The translations under genes and the position numbers were made by a program. A stretch of DNA of 35,219 nucleotides from an uncultured Porphyromonadaceae bacterium (GTDB taxonomy: Bacteria; Bacteroidota; Bacteroidia; Bacteroidales; Muribaculaceae): contig URLF01000018.1 of NCBI GenBank assembly GCA_900548705.1, positions 1 through 35,219 of the forward strand, read 5' to 3'. The notes under the pieces were generated by a model. That model searched no databases and was not told where the DNA came from. It saw only the letters and a list, made by a program, of their open reading frames with translations. Positions 21,649 through 31,021 of the stretch are shown piece after piece (the first letter of the stretch is position 1; each line of letters begins with the position of its first letter).

Positions 21649-23664
21649 ATGCTATCCATCCGTAACACAACATCACTCTCAGTCAAGGCCACCCGGGCTG
21701 TCTTAGCCGCCATCGTGGCGTTCTCGCTGGCAATCGCTTTCTCAGGATGCCGGGGTGCGAAACTCTCTGTCGCCAACGAGCAGTTTGAGCGCGGGGAATA
21801 TTTCGAGGCACAGAAGACCTACCGCAAAATTTACAACAAGCTCACCAAACGTGAGGAACGACCCCAGCGTGGAGTCGTGGCCTACCAGATGGGGTTGTGC
21901 TACGAGAAACTCGGCATGAGCGCCCGCGCGTCAGCGGCATTCGCCAACGCCATACGCTACCAGTATCCCGACTCCACCGCCATACTCATGATGGCTAAAT
22001 CGCTCCAGGAGGAGGGGAAATACGCCCAGGCAATCAAGGCCTATGAGGATTACCTGCGCCTCGACCCTGAGTCACCGGCTGCCCAGACCGGCCTGTCGGG
22101 TTGTCGCTGGGCCTTGAACCAGAAGGGCCATCCGACCCGCTATGTGGTCAAACAGTCGAAGCTCTTCAACTCGCGCCGCGCCGATTACGCCCCGATGTTC
22201 CTTGACCGCGCCACCGCAGATGTACTCTACTTCACCTCGACCAACGAGAAGGTCACGGGCGACCACAAGAGTGAAATCACCGGTATGAAGAAGGGGGACA
22301 TATGGATGGCGCGTAAGAATGAGAAAGGTGAATGGCTGCGCCCCGAACCAGTCGAGGGGGAGCTGAACACCGAGATGGACGAAGGGGTATGCTCTTTCAC
22401 CCCCGACGGCTCCACGATGTATCTCTCCCGGGCGAGACGCGAACCCAACGCGGCGACATCCGTGGAGATTTTCACCTCTCAGCGTTCCGACGCGAAATGG
22501 AGCGCACCTGTGAAACTCGATATCATCAACGACACGGTATCGGCTCTCGGTCATCCGGCTGTCAGCCCTGACGGACAGTGGCTTTACTTCTCCTCCGACA
22601 TGCCCGGCGGTTCGGGAGGAAAAGACATCTGGCGCATCAACCTGCTTGACCGTGTAGGATCACTCGAAAACCTCGGCGAGTTTATCAACACCCCCGGCGA
22701 CGAGATGTTCCCCTATGTCCGCACCGACTCGATTCTGTATTTCGCCTCCGACGGCCACCCCGGTTTCGGAGGGCTTGACCTCTTCAAGGCCACCCTCACC
22801 CCCTCGGGGGGATGGAAGGTGGAGAACATGGGGCAGCCCGTCAACTCCGCCGCCGATGATTTCGGCATCACTTTCGGAGAGGGGGAATCAGGATTCCTCT
22901 CCTCCAACCGTGGTGACGGCCGTGGCTACGACCATATCTATTCATTCATACTGCCTGACCTTGAGATATGGATTTCCGGATGGGTTCTCGACCGCGACGA
23001 GGAACCGGTGCCAAACGCCGTGATACGTATCATCGGCAAGGACGGTTCCAACCAGAAAGCTGTCGCCAAACCTGACGGCTCTTTCCGCTTCCCCCTCCAG
23101 CGTGGGGTGCAGTATGTGATGCTCGCCGGAGCAAAGGGTTACCTCAACGCCAAACAGGAATTCACCTCGGACACCGCCGAGGAGGATGCCGAATACGGGG
23201 TTGACTTTATCCTTGCCTCAATCAACAAACCGGTGGTCATCGACAACATCTTCTATGACTTCGACAAGGCCACATTGCGTCCCGAGTCAAAGGAAGCCCT
23301 CGACGAGATGGCCCAGGTCATGCGTGACAATCCCAACATCACCATAGAGATGGCATCCCATACCGACCGTATGGGTACGGAGGAATACAACATAAACCTC
23401 TCGGGCCGACGTGCCAAATCGGTCATCGACTACCTGATTTCTGTCGGGATAAAGCCTGACCGCCTGCAATCTCAGGGCTACGGCAAAAGCCGTCCGAAGA
23501 CCATCACCAAGAAACTCGCCCGTCTGTATCCTCAGTTCAAGGAGGGTGACACCCTGACTCCCGAATTCATCGAGACCCTTTCGGAAGAGGACGCGGCGGT
23601 GGCCGACCAAATCAACCGCCGCACCGAGTTCCAGGTGCTTTCGATTGACTACCAGATGTATTGA
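21649..23664 (+). CDS. OmpA-family lipoprotein with PorE-like domain order
   Basis: A 671-residue outer-membrane lipoprotein. The start is ATG 21649, giving a signal peptide with lipobox FSGC (lipidated C34); an upstream extension would add 50 non-signal residues. Domains in order: TPR repeats (about 40-145), a PD40/WD40-like beta-propeller (about 170-430; SPDGQWLYFSSD and similar blades), a carboxypeptidase-regulatory-like domain (about 445-525), and a C-terminal OmpA peptidoglycan-binding domain (about 550-671; SHTDRMGTEEYNINLSGRRA). This is the architecture of PorE, which anchors the type IX secretion machinery to peptidoglycan in Porphyromonas. Whether this protein serves type IX secretion cannot be decided here. 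It ends 1 nt before the GSCFA gene. Confidence 0.88.
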   Translation: MLSIRNTTSLSVKATRAVLAAIVAFSLAIAFSGCRGAKLSVANEQFERGEYFEAQKTYRKIYNKLTKREERPQRGVVAYQMGLCYEKLGMSARASAAFANAIRYQYPDSTAILMMAKSLQEEGKYAQAIKAYEDYLRLDPESPAAQTGLSGCRWALNQKGHPTRYVVKQSKLFNSRRADYAPMFLDRATADVLYFTSTNEKVTGDHKSEITGMKKGDIWMARKNEKGEWLRPEPVEGELNTEMDEGVCSFTPDGSTMYLSRARREPNAATSVEIFTSQRSDAKWSAPVKLDIINDTVSALGHPAVSPDGQWLYFSSDMPGGSGGKDIWRINLLDRVGSLENLGEFINTPGDEMFPYVRTDSILYFASDGHPGFGGLDLFKATLTPSGGWKVENMGQPVNSAADDFGITFGEGESGFLSSNRGDGRGYDHIYSFILPDLEIWISGWVLDRDEEPVPNAVIRIIGKDGSNQKAVAKPDGSFRFPLQRGVQYVMLAGAKGYLNAKQEFTSDTAEEDAEYGVDFILASINKPVVIDNIFYDFDKATLRPESKEALDEMAQVMRDNPNITIEMASHTDRMGTEEYNINLSGRRAKSVIDYLISVGIKPDRLQSQGYGKSRPKTITKKLARLYPQFKEGDTLTPEFIETLSEEDAAVADQINRRTEFQVLSIDYQMY

Positions 23665-23665
23665 C

Positions 23666-24532
23666 ATGCAGTTCCGCACCGAAATATCTCCACTTCCCGA
23701 CCTGCGGGGTGCCATAGACCACTCATCCCGTGTGTGGACCATCGGCTCATGCTTCGCCGACAACATCGGTGACCGTATGCTGGCCGAGGGATTTGACATC
23801 GAGGTAAACCCGCTTGGCACACTCTACAACCCTCTGAGCATCCTCAACTCCATCGCCGCGTTGGTCGAAGGGAAGGTCTACACCCCTGCCGACTTCTTTC
23901 CCCACGAAGGGAAATTCCGCAGTTACGATTTCCATTCCATATACTCGCGTCCCACCGCCGAACAGGCCGCCGAACAGGTCAACAGCCGTCTCACACAGCT
24001 CCGCGAAGGGTTACAGCAGTTATCCACACTTATCCTCACATTCGGGTCGGCCCGTTGTTTCCGCCTGAAATCCACGGGACAGGCGGTCGCCAACTGCCAC
24101 AAACAGCATCCCGACCTATTCCGTGTCGATGACCTGTCGGTCGAGGTATGTGTCGAGGCCATATCGGAGACGATTTCACTGATGACGCGGGTATGCCCTG
24201 AACTGTCGCGGGTGATACTGACCGTCAGCCCCATCCGTCACAAGGCATACGGGCTTCATACCGACAAGCTTTCCAAAGCCACGCTGCTGCTTGCCTGCGA
24301 GCGTGTCCGCCAGTCCGACCCGAGTCTTATACTATATTTCCCCTCATATGAGATAATGATGGATGACCTGCGCGACTATCGTTTCTATGCAGCCGACATG
24401 GTTCATCCCTCGGAGGTGGCGGTAGATTACATCTACGACCTCTTTTCCCGCACATTCTATTCCGACCCGACCATCAGGGAGGCGGCTTCCCGCCTCCGCG
24501 CCTTCCGCCGCACTCTTCACCGGCCTCATTGA
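23666..24532 (+). CDS. GSCFA domain protein
   Basis: A 288-residue protein with the family signature IGSCFADNIGDRM near the N-terminus and the later FPSYEIMMDDLRDYRFYAADMVHPS block. The serine of GSCFA and the final D-x-x-H (DMVHPS) resemble an SGNH/GDSL-type hydrolase fold; the substrate is unknown. ATG 23666 is 1 nt after the OmpA stop, so the two genes form one unit. About 95% of Bacteroidota members I recall occur as single chromosomal copies; this is general memory, not a measurement. Confidence 0.9.
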   Translation: MQFRTEISPLPDLRGAIDHSSRVWTIGSCFADNIGDRMLAEGFDIEVNPLGTLYNPLSILNSIAALVEGKVYTPADFFPHEGKFRSYDFHSIYSRPTAEQAAEQVNSRLTQLREGLQQLSTLILTFGSARCFRLKSTGQAVANCHKQHPDLFRVDDLSVEVCVEAISETISLMTRVCPELSRVILTVSPIRHKAYGLHTDKLSKATLLLACERVRQSDPSLILYFPSYEIMMDDLRDYRFYAADMVHPSEVAVDYIYDLFSRTFYSDPTIREAASRLRAFRRTLHRPH

Positions 24533-24606
24533 CCATTGCTTTTGATATACTTGACGACCCGGCGCCCCGGAGTCTTGTCTGTTATAGGAAAAATGGATAA
24601 TTGGAT

Positions 24607-24637
24607 TTGGCGGGGTCGGGGGATTATCGTAATTTTG
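24607..24637 (+). promoter_or_regulatory. murF-alr promoter
   Basis: TTG (24607-24609), 20-nt spacer, TAATTTTG (24630-24637). Good match to the Bacteroidota consensus. AAGGAG at 24651-24656 is a strong ribosome site for the ATG at 24667. Confidence 0.75.
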
Positions 24638-24666
24638 CGGGTGATTTTTTAAGGAGACAGACACAA

Positions 24667-27102
24667 ATGTTCGAGGATTTGATTCCGCTGACCGACTCGC
24701 GGTCACTTTCCGATGCTCCACGCACCGTTTTCTTTGCATTGCGCACCGCCACGGGTGACGGTCACCGCTTCATTCCTGAGCTATACCGTCGGGGTGTGCG
24801 CCATTTCGTCGTAGAGAATGGTCACCTCCCCGCCGGAAGTACCACTGATTTCCCTGACGCGGAATTTGTCGGGACGGAATCCCCCTTGAAGACCCTCCAG
24901 GAATCCGCTTCGCTCAGACGTCGCGGTTTCGAGGGGAAAGTAATCGGCATCACCGGAAGCCGTGGAAAGACGATGGTCAAGGAATGGCTCGGGGCGCTGA
25001 TGTCTCCCGAATGGCGCATATGCCGCAGCCCGCGAAGCTACAACTCCCAGATTGGTGTCCCGCTCTCGATGTGGCGGCTATCCTCACGCGACAATCTCGG
25101 CATCTTCGAGGCGGGAATCTCGCGGTGTGGAGAGATGGAGACCCTGGCCGAAATGATTCGCCCTGACATCGCCGTCATCACCAACATCGGTCCCGAACAT
25201 GCCGATGGTTTCGACTCGGAAGAGGTAAAAATCAACGAAAAGCTTCTGCTTGCCCGTGACGCGGAGACACTGGTATATTGTGGCGACAACCCAGCGCTAC
25301 TCCACGCGGCCAGGGAATGTTACCCCGACAAACATCATTTGTCATGGAGCATCAGAGGGGCCAACCCGGACTCACCGCTCCAGGTAGACATCGCGCCGCT
25401 CAGCCATGACAAGACCGTACTCACATACCGATATGAGGGTGGAGAACCTGTGGCTGTCACCCTTCCCTTCAACTCCCGCTGGCAGATAGAGAACGCTGTC
25501 ACTGCCCTGGCCACGATGCTCGCGATGGGATATGACCACGCGACCATCTCCTCACGTCTCGCGCAACTGTTACCTGTCGGGACGCGCCTGCAGGTGAGCG
25601 CGGGAGTCAATGACTCCATGATTGTCCATGACGACTATACCTGTGACCTCTCATCCCTCTCGATTGCACTCGACTTCACCCGTCGCCGTCTCACCTCCGG
25701 CCGCAGTCTGACCGTCATTCTCTCTGACATCGACCCGGAAGGGGAATCATTGGCAGACACATACCGCGACGCGGGGGAGACCCTGCGCCTGCGCGGTGTA
25801 AACCGTCTGATAGGTATCGGGGAGGAGATTTCGCGCCATTTCGAATCAATCGGCATACCGGGCCAGTGCTACCCCTCCACCGAGGCTTTTCTCCGTGAAG
25901 TCACTCCGACCGACTTCAATTCCGAACTGATTCTGGTGAAGGGTTCCCCGGCATTCGATTTCGGCAAGATAGTCAACCATCTCGAAGCCAAGACCCACGA
26001 GACGGTGCTGGAGGTCAACCTCGACGCGATGGTCGACAACTTCAACTTCTTCCGCTCACATCTCAAACCCACGACCGGCCTGGTCGCCATGGTCAAAGCC
26101 TCGGGCTACGGGGCCGGTTCGCTCGAACTGGCCAAGACACTTCAGGCCCACGGCGCCGCATACCTCGCTGTGGCTGTCGGCGACGAAGGAGCAGAACTAC
26201 GCAAGGCGGGAATCACGATGCCCATCATGGTGCTGAACCCGATGGTGCTGAACTACACCCAGCTTTTCGACAACAGGCTTGAACCTGAAATTTTCAGCTT
26301 CGAGTCGCTGGATGAAATCATTTTCGAAGCACGACGCGCCGGCATCACCGGCTATCCCATCCATCTGAAACTCGACTCAGGCATGCACCGGCTCGGTTTC
26401 CGCGAGGAGGAGCTACCGCGCCTGCTGAAACAGCTTGACGCCCAGAAAGAGGTGACCGTGAAATCGGTGTTCTCCCATCTGGCCACAGCCGACTGCCTCG
26501 ACCAGGATGAGTTCACCCGTTTCCAGCTCGACTACTACACCCGTTGCGCCGACAAGATTGTCAGCCATTTCCCCCACAAGGTGCTGCGACATGTCCTCAA
26601 CACAGCTGGCATACTCCGTTTCCCTGAATACCAGTTCGACATGGTGCGACTCGGGATAGGACTTTACGGCATACCGGTCATAAACAACGGTTCGGAGGAC
26701 GCGTTGCGGCCAATATCATCACTGAGATCGGTCATCATCGCCCTGCGCCATTGGGAGCCCACGGAAACCGTGGGTTACGGACGATGGGGGATATTGAACC
26801 GCCCGAGCGTGATAGCCACCGTACCGATTGGCTATGCTGACGGATTCAACCGTCATTGCGGACGGGGGAGCTGGAAGGTGTCGGTCAACGGCCATCTCTG
26901 CCCCACTGTCGGCAACATCTGTATGGACACCTGCATGATTGATGTCACCGACGTGCCGGATGTGCAGACCGGTGACCCTGTGGTGATTTTCGGGCCTGAC
27001 AATCCCGCGACTGAAATGGCCGAGTTGCTTGGCACAATCCCGTATGAATGCCTTACGGCAGTCTCGCCGCGTGTACGCCGCGTCTATTTCCGTGAAAGCT
27101 GA
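24667..27102 (+). CDS. murF-alr: Bifunctional MurF ligase / alanine racemase
   Basis: An 811-residue cytoplasmic fusion. Residues 1 to about 445 are MurF, which adds D-Ala-D-Ala to UDP-MurNAc-tripeptide. The ATP loop ITGSRGKT (95-102) and GPEHADGF are visible. From about 450 is alanine racemase, which makes the D-alanine that the pathway needs. The PLP lysine is K477 (MVKASGYGAG) and the catalytic tyrosine is Y723 (IGYADGF). The fusion is a known Bacteroidota arrangement. The start ATG 24667 is set by AAGGAG 10 nt upstream and by the -7 box TAATTTTG. The gene is convergent with a small TPR gene. Confidence 0.94.
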   Translation: MFEDLIPLTDSRSLSDAPRTVFFALRTATGDGHRFIPELYRRGVRHFVVENGHLPAGSTTDFPDAEFVGTESPLKTLQESASLRRRGFEGKVIGITGSRGKTMVKEWLGALMSPEWRICRSPRSYNSQIGVPLSMWRLSSRDNLGIFEAGISRCGEMETLAEMIRPDIAVITNIGPEHADGFDSEEVKINEKLLLARDAETLVYCGDNPALLHAARECYPDKHHLSWSIRGANPDSPLQVDIAPLSHDKTVLTYRYEGGEPVAVTLPFNSRWQIENAVTALATMLAMGYDHATISSRLAQLLPVGTRLQVSAGVNDSMIVHDDYTCDLSSLSIALDFTRRRLTSGRSLTVILSDIDPEGESLADTYRDAGETLRLRGVNRLIGIGEEISRHFESIGIPGQCYPSTEAFLREVTPTDFNSELILVKGSPAFDFGKIVNHLEAKTHETVLEVNLDAMVDNFNFFRSHLKPTTGLVAMVKASGYGAGSLELAKTLQAHGAAYLAVAVGDEGAELRKAGITMPIMVLNPMVLNYTQLFDNRLEPEIFSFESLDEIIFEARRAGITGYPIHLKLDSGMHRLGFREEELPRLLKQLDAQKEVTVKSVFSHLATADCLDQDEFTRFQLDYYTRCADKIVSHFPHKVLRHVLNTAGILRFPEYQFDMVRLGIGLYGIPVINNGSEDALRPISSLRSVIIALRHWEPTETVGYGRWGILNRPSVIATVPIGYADGFNRHCGRGSWKVSVNGHLCPTVGNICMDTCMIDVTDVPDVQTGDPVVIFGPDNPATEMAELLGTIPYECLTAVSPRVRRVYFRES

Positions 27103-27116
27103 CAGCCAGGTTATCC

Positions 27117-27398
27117 TCAGGGATTCAGCAGGTCGGGATTGAAGAAGTCCATTATCGAACGGGAATGGGATAGCAGCAACTCCGCAGGGCCGCCCGCGTC
27201 AATCTGTGCCCCCGCCTCATACGCCGATATGGCCTCGCCGCGTCGACCGGCTTTCCAGAGTATCTTTCCCTTCTCGGCGAGGAGCAATCCGCGTTCCGAG
27301 TTTGTCTCTGCCTCGTTCCACAGAGCGGCGATGGCTTCCAGTTGGTCATCCACACCTTTTCCGGCGATTGTTTGTTTAATATTTTGAGGTGTCAGCAT
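27117..27398 (-). CDS. Small TPR-like protein
   Basis: A 93-residue protein with one or two tetratricopeptide-like helical pairs (LLAEKGKILWKAGRRGEAISAYEAGAQID). Probably a cytoplasmic protein-interaction adaptor. It is convergent with murF-alr, 14 nt from its stop. Promoter on the minus strand: TATATTTG (27467-27474) with TTG at 27493-27495, overlapping the start of the neighbouring phosphatase gene. No specific family recognised. Confidence 0.65.
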   Translation of the reverse strand: MLTPQNIKQTIAGKGVDDQLEAIAALWNEAETNSERGLLLAEKGKILWKAGRRGEAISAYEAGAQIDAGGPAELLLSHSRSIMDFFNPDLLNP

Positions 27399-27466
27399 AA
27401 TTTCGTATTTTCGTGGCTATATTGCGTTGCCTTGTGAAACGACGCAGCCTTGATGCTACGCCGATG

Positions 27467-27495
27467 CAAATATAACTATAAAACTTGAAACCCAA
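27467..27495 (-). promoter_or_regulatory. Promoter of small TPR gene
   Basis: Minus strand TTG (27493-27495), 18-nt spacer, TATATTTG (27467-27474); leader about 60 nt. Confidence 0.5.
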
Positions 27496-28760
27496 TGAGG
27501 AGCCTGACAATAATCGCCACCCTGCTTCTATCCATCTTCATAGCGAGAGGCGCGGATCCGACCGACACGTCATATTCATTCCAGCAATGCGAAGGTTCGG
27601 CGATGCCATATCCCGTGCCTGCCGAGTCGGTGACGCTCCCCGACTCGCTGACGGCGGTGTTCATCAACCATGTCGGCCGCCACGGGGCGCGTTTCCCATC
27701 CTCACCCAAGAATGTCACCACCCTCATCCGGGAACTTGCCAAGGCTGATTCCGCCAAGGCATTAACCCCGGCCGGAGAGGAGCTTCTTACCCTGGCGAAG
27801 TTTGTCAGCGAGACCTCCCGCAACCGCTGGGGCGCACTCGATTCCCTCGGAATGGCCGAACAGAGAGGTATAGCCTCGCGGATGTTCCGTAACTACGGGA
27901 TGCTCTTCAACGATACTCGTATCAACGCCATTAGTTCCTATTCACCGCGTTGCGTGATGAGCATGTATGAGTTCACCCATCAGCTCGACCGTCTCAACAA
28001 CCATATTGAAATCACCACATCGTCAGGACGGCAGAACTCCCCGCTCATGCGTCCCTTCGACCTCGATTCCGATTTTATTGAATGGGCAAAGAGCGGCGAC
28101 TGGAAAGCAGCTTACAAAATGCAGTTCGAGACGATGATGCCCACGGCTCCCGCCCGCAAGCTTTTCAAGAGTGAATACGCCAAGGAGATGACAAACGACG
28201 ATGCCCGTAAGGTCTCATACCACGCGTTCAAGCTGCTTCAGGGGCTTTCTGCGATGGGACTCCCCTCAAAAATGGAGAGATATTTCACCCGCGAAGAGGC
28301 CAACCAGGCCTGGAGCTGCACAAACCTCTCCCACTATCTTGAGCGGACAGCCTCCACCCTCTCTACCCTCCCGGCTGAAATCGCCGCACCGCTGCTGACC
28401 GACCTTCTCACCACAGCCGAAGCCGCCGTGGAGGGGAAACAGCAATATGCCGTGATGCTGCGGTTCGGCCATGCCGAGACCCTGATGCCATTGCTGTCAC
28501 TAATGCATCTCGACGGATGCTATTACCTCACCAACTATTTCGATACAGTGGCCCTCCACTGGAAAGACTTCCATGTGGTGCCGATGGCTTCCAATCTCCA
28601 GATGATTCTGGTGAAAAGCAAGTCAGGAAAGATGTATGTGCGTTTAGACCTCAACGAGCGGCCTATCCCCCTCCTCCCGGGGTCGGATATCATTTACACC
28701 CCCTGGCAGCAGGGCCGGGAATACCTGTTACGCTGCATACCCCTTCATCTGCGCCCGTAA
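27495..28760 (+). CDS. Histidine acid phosphatase, MINPP/phytase type
   Basis: A 421-residue secreted protein with a signal peptide (MRSLTIIATLLLSIFIARGA). The histidine phosphatase motif R62-H-G-A-R-F-P carries the catalytic histidine (H63), and H326-A-E328 replaces the usual HD proton donor. The HAE motif is characteristic of multiple inositol polyphosphate phosphatases, which remove phosphates from phytate. The likely role is phosphate and inositol recovery in the periplasm or on the outer surface. The last 33 nt overlap the 3' end of a convergent small gene. Confidence 0.88.
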   Translation: MRSLTIIATLLLSIFIARGADPTDTSYSFQQCEGSAMPYPVPAESVTLPDSLTAVFINHVGRHGARFPSSPKNVTTLIRELAKADSAKALTPAGEELLTLAKFVSETSRNRWGALDSLGMAEQRGIASRMFRNYGMLFNDTRINAISSYSPRCVMSMYEFTHQLDRLNNHIEITTSSGRQNSPLMRPFDLDSDFIEWAKSGDWKAAYKMQFETMMPTAPARKLFKSEYAKEMTNDDARKVSYHAFKLLQGLSAMGLPSKMERYFTREEANQAWSCTNLSHYLERTASTLSTLPAEIAAPLLTDLLTTAEAAVEGKQQYAVMLRFGHAETLMPLLSLMHLDGCYYLTNYFDTVALHWKDFHVVPMASNLQMILVKSKSGKMYVRLDLNERPIPLLPGSDIIYTPWQQGREYLLRCIPLHLRP

Positions 28761-28997
28761 CAGGCCGGAGGAGGGTTTGCGAAGACGCAGCACCCGCTTC
28801 GTAGCGGTGCCTTGTGAGCTGTTGCGGAGATTGACCGTCAGCAGTCCGTCGAGACCTGCCAGACGGCTCTTCACCTCATTCATCAGTTCATCCAGCGAGG
28901 CGTTACCTGAAAGGGTGACGGTCATTACCTGACGGCCTATGGCCATCACATTCACGAATACGGTGTCTGAAAGTTTTACGGAGAAAGAATTGTCCAT
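28728..28997 (-). CDS. Small conserved-looking hypothetical protein
   Basis: An 89-residue protein with a short beta-rich N-terminal half (FSVKLSDTVFVNVMAIGRQVMTVTLSG) and a helix (LDELMNEVKSRLAG). No family recognised. A -7 box TAATTTTG (29023-29030) lies upstream on the minus strand, supporting a real gene. Its 3' end overlaps the phosphatase gene by 33 nt tail to tail. Confidence 0.55.
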   Translation of the reverse strand: MDNSFSVKLSDTVFVNVMAIGRQVMTVTLSGNASLDELMNEVKSRLAGLDGLLTVNLRNSSQGTATKRVLRLRKPSSGLLRAQMKGYAA

Positions 28998-29022
28998 GAC
29001 TATATCTTTTTGATTTATACTG

Positions 29023-29030
29023 CAAAATTA
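29023..29030 (-). promoter_or_regulatory. -7 box of the 89-residue hypothetical gene
   Basis: TAATTTTG on the minus strand, about 26 nt before the ATG. No clear -33 element. Confidence 0.45.
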
Positions 29031-29101
29031 TATGACAGCCGGGCAACAGGATTGCCCATCGAAGTTAAACAACATCAAAAACAGCGACAACGACATAGAT
29101 T

Positions 29102-29635
29102 ATGAGCGACAACAACAACCATCCCCTCGGAGAAGCCCCCTGGTTTCATGTGATACTTTCCACCGGTCTCGGCACAGGTTTCTGTCCCGGCGCACCGGGG
29201 ACGGCAGGCGCGTTTCTCGGACTGCTCATATGGTACGGACTTTCATTCCTGGTCAGCGTCTCCACCCTTTTCTGGATTACCCTCGGGCTGGTTATAGTAA
29301 CCACGGTGGTCGGAGCATGGACCTCGAAAGTGATGGAACGATACTGGGGTGAAGACCCCCGCACAGTCGTGATAGATGAATTTGTCGGCACATGGATTCC
29401 ATGCCTGGTGGCCGGAGTGGCCGGTGCTCCGCTGATGACCGGAATACTGGGGCTGTTCGGCTTCGCCATGTTCCGTGTCATAGACATTGTGAAGACCCCG
29501 CTCTGCCGCAAGCTCGAACGAGTGCCTGACGGGTGGGGAGTCATGCTTGACGATGTACTCGCCGGATTCTACGCCCTGATACTCACCCTCTTGCTGCGCT
29601 ACATCCTCCTCGGCTCTCTGGAAGGCATAATCTGA
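29102..29635 (+). CDS. pgpA: Phosphatidylglycerophosphatase A
   Basis: A 177-residue inner-membrane enzyme that removes phosphate from phosphatidylglycerol phosphate to give phosphatidylglycerol. Visible motifs: GFCPGAPGTAGAF near the N-terminus, VIDEFVGTWIP, and PDGWGVMLDDVLAGFYA. Three or four membrane helices. Monocistronic as far as can be seen. Assignment is clear. Confidence 0.93.
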   Translation: MSDNNNHPLGEAPWFHVILSTGLGTGFCPGAPGTAGAFLGLLIWYGLSFLVSVSTLFWITLGLVIVTTVVGAWTSKVMERYWGEDPRTVVIDEFVGTWIPCLVAGVAGAPLMTGILGLFGFAMFRVIDIVKTPLCRKLERVPDGWGVMLDDVLAGFYALILTLLLRYILLGSLEGII

Positions 29636-29748
29636 TTAAAAAATGTGATTAGCCGCTGAACCATTTTTTGGGAAGGTGTGTTTTATTAATGTCAAGGGAC
29701 GAATGAGGAACGTCCCGATGACATACACGTTTCTACTGCCTTTATTTA

Positions 29749-30939
29749 ATGAAAGGGAAATTTGGAATTTTAATGGTGATAGCGGTGTTCTGTCTCCCGG
29801 GAGTTGCATCCGGGGAGACAGGCTCCAGTGTCTTATCCTTAGCCGATAAGCTCGACAGTCTTGGCCATTTCGCCGCCTCGGTACGCTACGCCGTCTCACT
29901 GCCGATGGTGGACGACGATGTGGTCTACTCTCTTGAGCTGGCAACATCCCCCGACCCCGGGGATCCGCTGTTGGGAACAGACTACCTGATTGACTGGAAA
30001 CTGCCCGTTGAATCCGGGACATCCGAGGGTTTCACTGCCTACTTCAACGGCCATCACTACCGTTACCGCGACCATCGCCTGCAAGAGAATCATTTCCAAT
30101 GGGATTCAATCCCCTTCCTGACATCTGCGGGAGGGATACAGCGCAATGGGCAATTCGTAAATCTGCTTCCGTTCAGCCTTGCGCGACAGCTTCGCGAGAT
30201 GGAGTCAGACTCCACCTATACCGTCACCCTCTCGACCGGAACAGCCGAGGGGAAACCGGCCGACATTCTCCGTGCCTTCCGACATATCAACGGCCTTGAA
30301 AGCCAACAGATAGAGCTTGCCCTGGAGAGCCCATCGGGGCTGCCGCTGAAAATCTCGGTGCTTTACAATCCCGGACTGTTAGGGGAGCAGGAGGTAAACG
30401 CCACTTACATTTACTCCCCCTCCCCCGAAATCGAAGCGGTGACATCCGAGGAGGCCCTTATGGCGCGGTATCCGGAGGTGTTTGAAAAATACAGGGTCAG
30501 CAACTACACGGTGGAGAATCTGCGTGGAGTCGCGCTCCCCGGATTCGCCCTACCGACCCCGACCCGCGAACGTTACCTCCACCACAAGGGGGAAAGCTTC
30601 CCCTCCCCCACAATCATCGCCGTCCTTGACCCGGATGTGGCCTCAACCCCCTCCGTAATCACCATCCTCAGGGAGACCATCGACCGCCTGCCGCGCCAGA
30701 CCGGCCTGATATTGATGTTCACCGGGAATGACATCGACCGGATAGAACCGCTTACCGGCAGTGCGCGTCCCGGCGAGGTGGTATTGACCTCCGCCACACC
30801 CTTCATCCGTGACTGTGGCATAAACGCCTATCCCACAATCATCCTGTGCAACTCCTCCGCGACTGTCGCGGATGTGATTCTCGGCGCGCGGGCTTCGCTC
30901 GCCGATGACCTGCTCCAGGGAGCCGCCCTGCTGAAATAA
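29749..30939 (+). CDS. Secreted protein with C-terminal thioredoxin-like domain lacking CxxC
   Basis: A 396-residue protein with a signal peptide (MKGKFGILMVIAVFCLPGVASG). The middle (about 40-240) is beta-rich and could be a LolA/DUF-like clamshell (VRYAVSLPM, DYLIDWKLP, GLPLKISVLYNPG). From about residue 255 it turns thioredoxin/TlpA-like: LRGVALPGFALPTP, SPTIIAVLDPDVA, LILMFTGNDID, and CGINAYPTIILCNSSATV with the cis-proline region (AYPT). There is no CxxC, so a dithiol oxidoreductase role is unlikely; it may be structural or a chaperone. Domain calls are by pattern only. Confidence 0.6.
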   Translation: MKGKFGILMVIAVFCLPGVASGETGSSVLSLADKLDSLGHFAASVRYAVSLPMVDDDVVYSLELATSPDPGDPLLGTDYLIDWKLPVESGTSEGFTAYFNGHHYRYRDHRLQENHFQWDSIPFLTSAGGIQRNGQFVNLLPFSLARQLREMESDSTYTVTLSTGTAEGKPADILRAFRHINGLESQQIELALESPSGLPLKISVLYNPGLLGEQEVNATYIYSPSPEIEAVTSEEALMARYPEVFEKYRVSNYTVENLRGVALPGFALPTPTRERYLHHKGESFPSPTIIAVLDPDVASTPSVITILRETIDRLPRQTGLILMFTGNDIDRIEPLTGSARPGEVVLTSATPFIRDCGINAYPTIILCNSSATVADVILGARASLADDLLQGAALLK

Positions 30940-31021
30940 AGGCCACACGACGGAATGAACCACTTGGCCATCAATCTGTTTTTAAAGAAAAAACGACCTG
31001 AATAACTAAAATCGTCTATAT

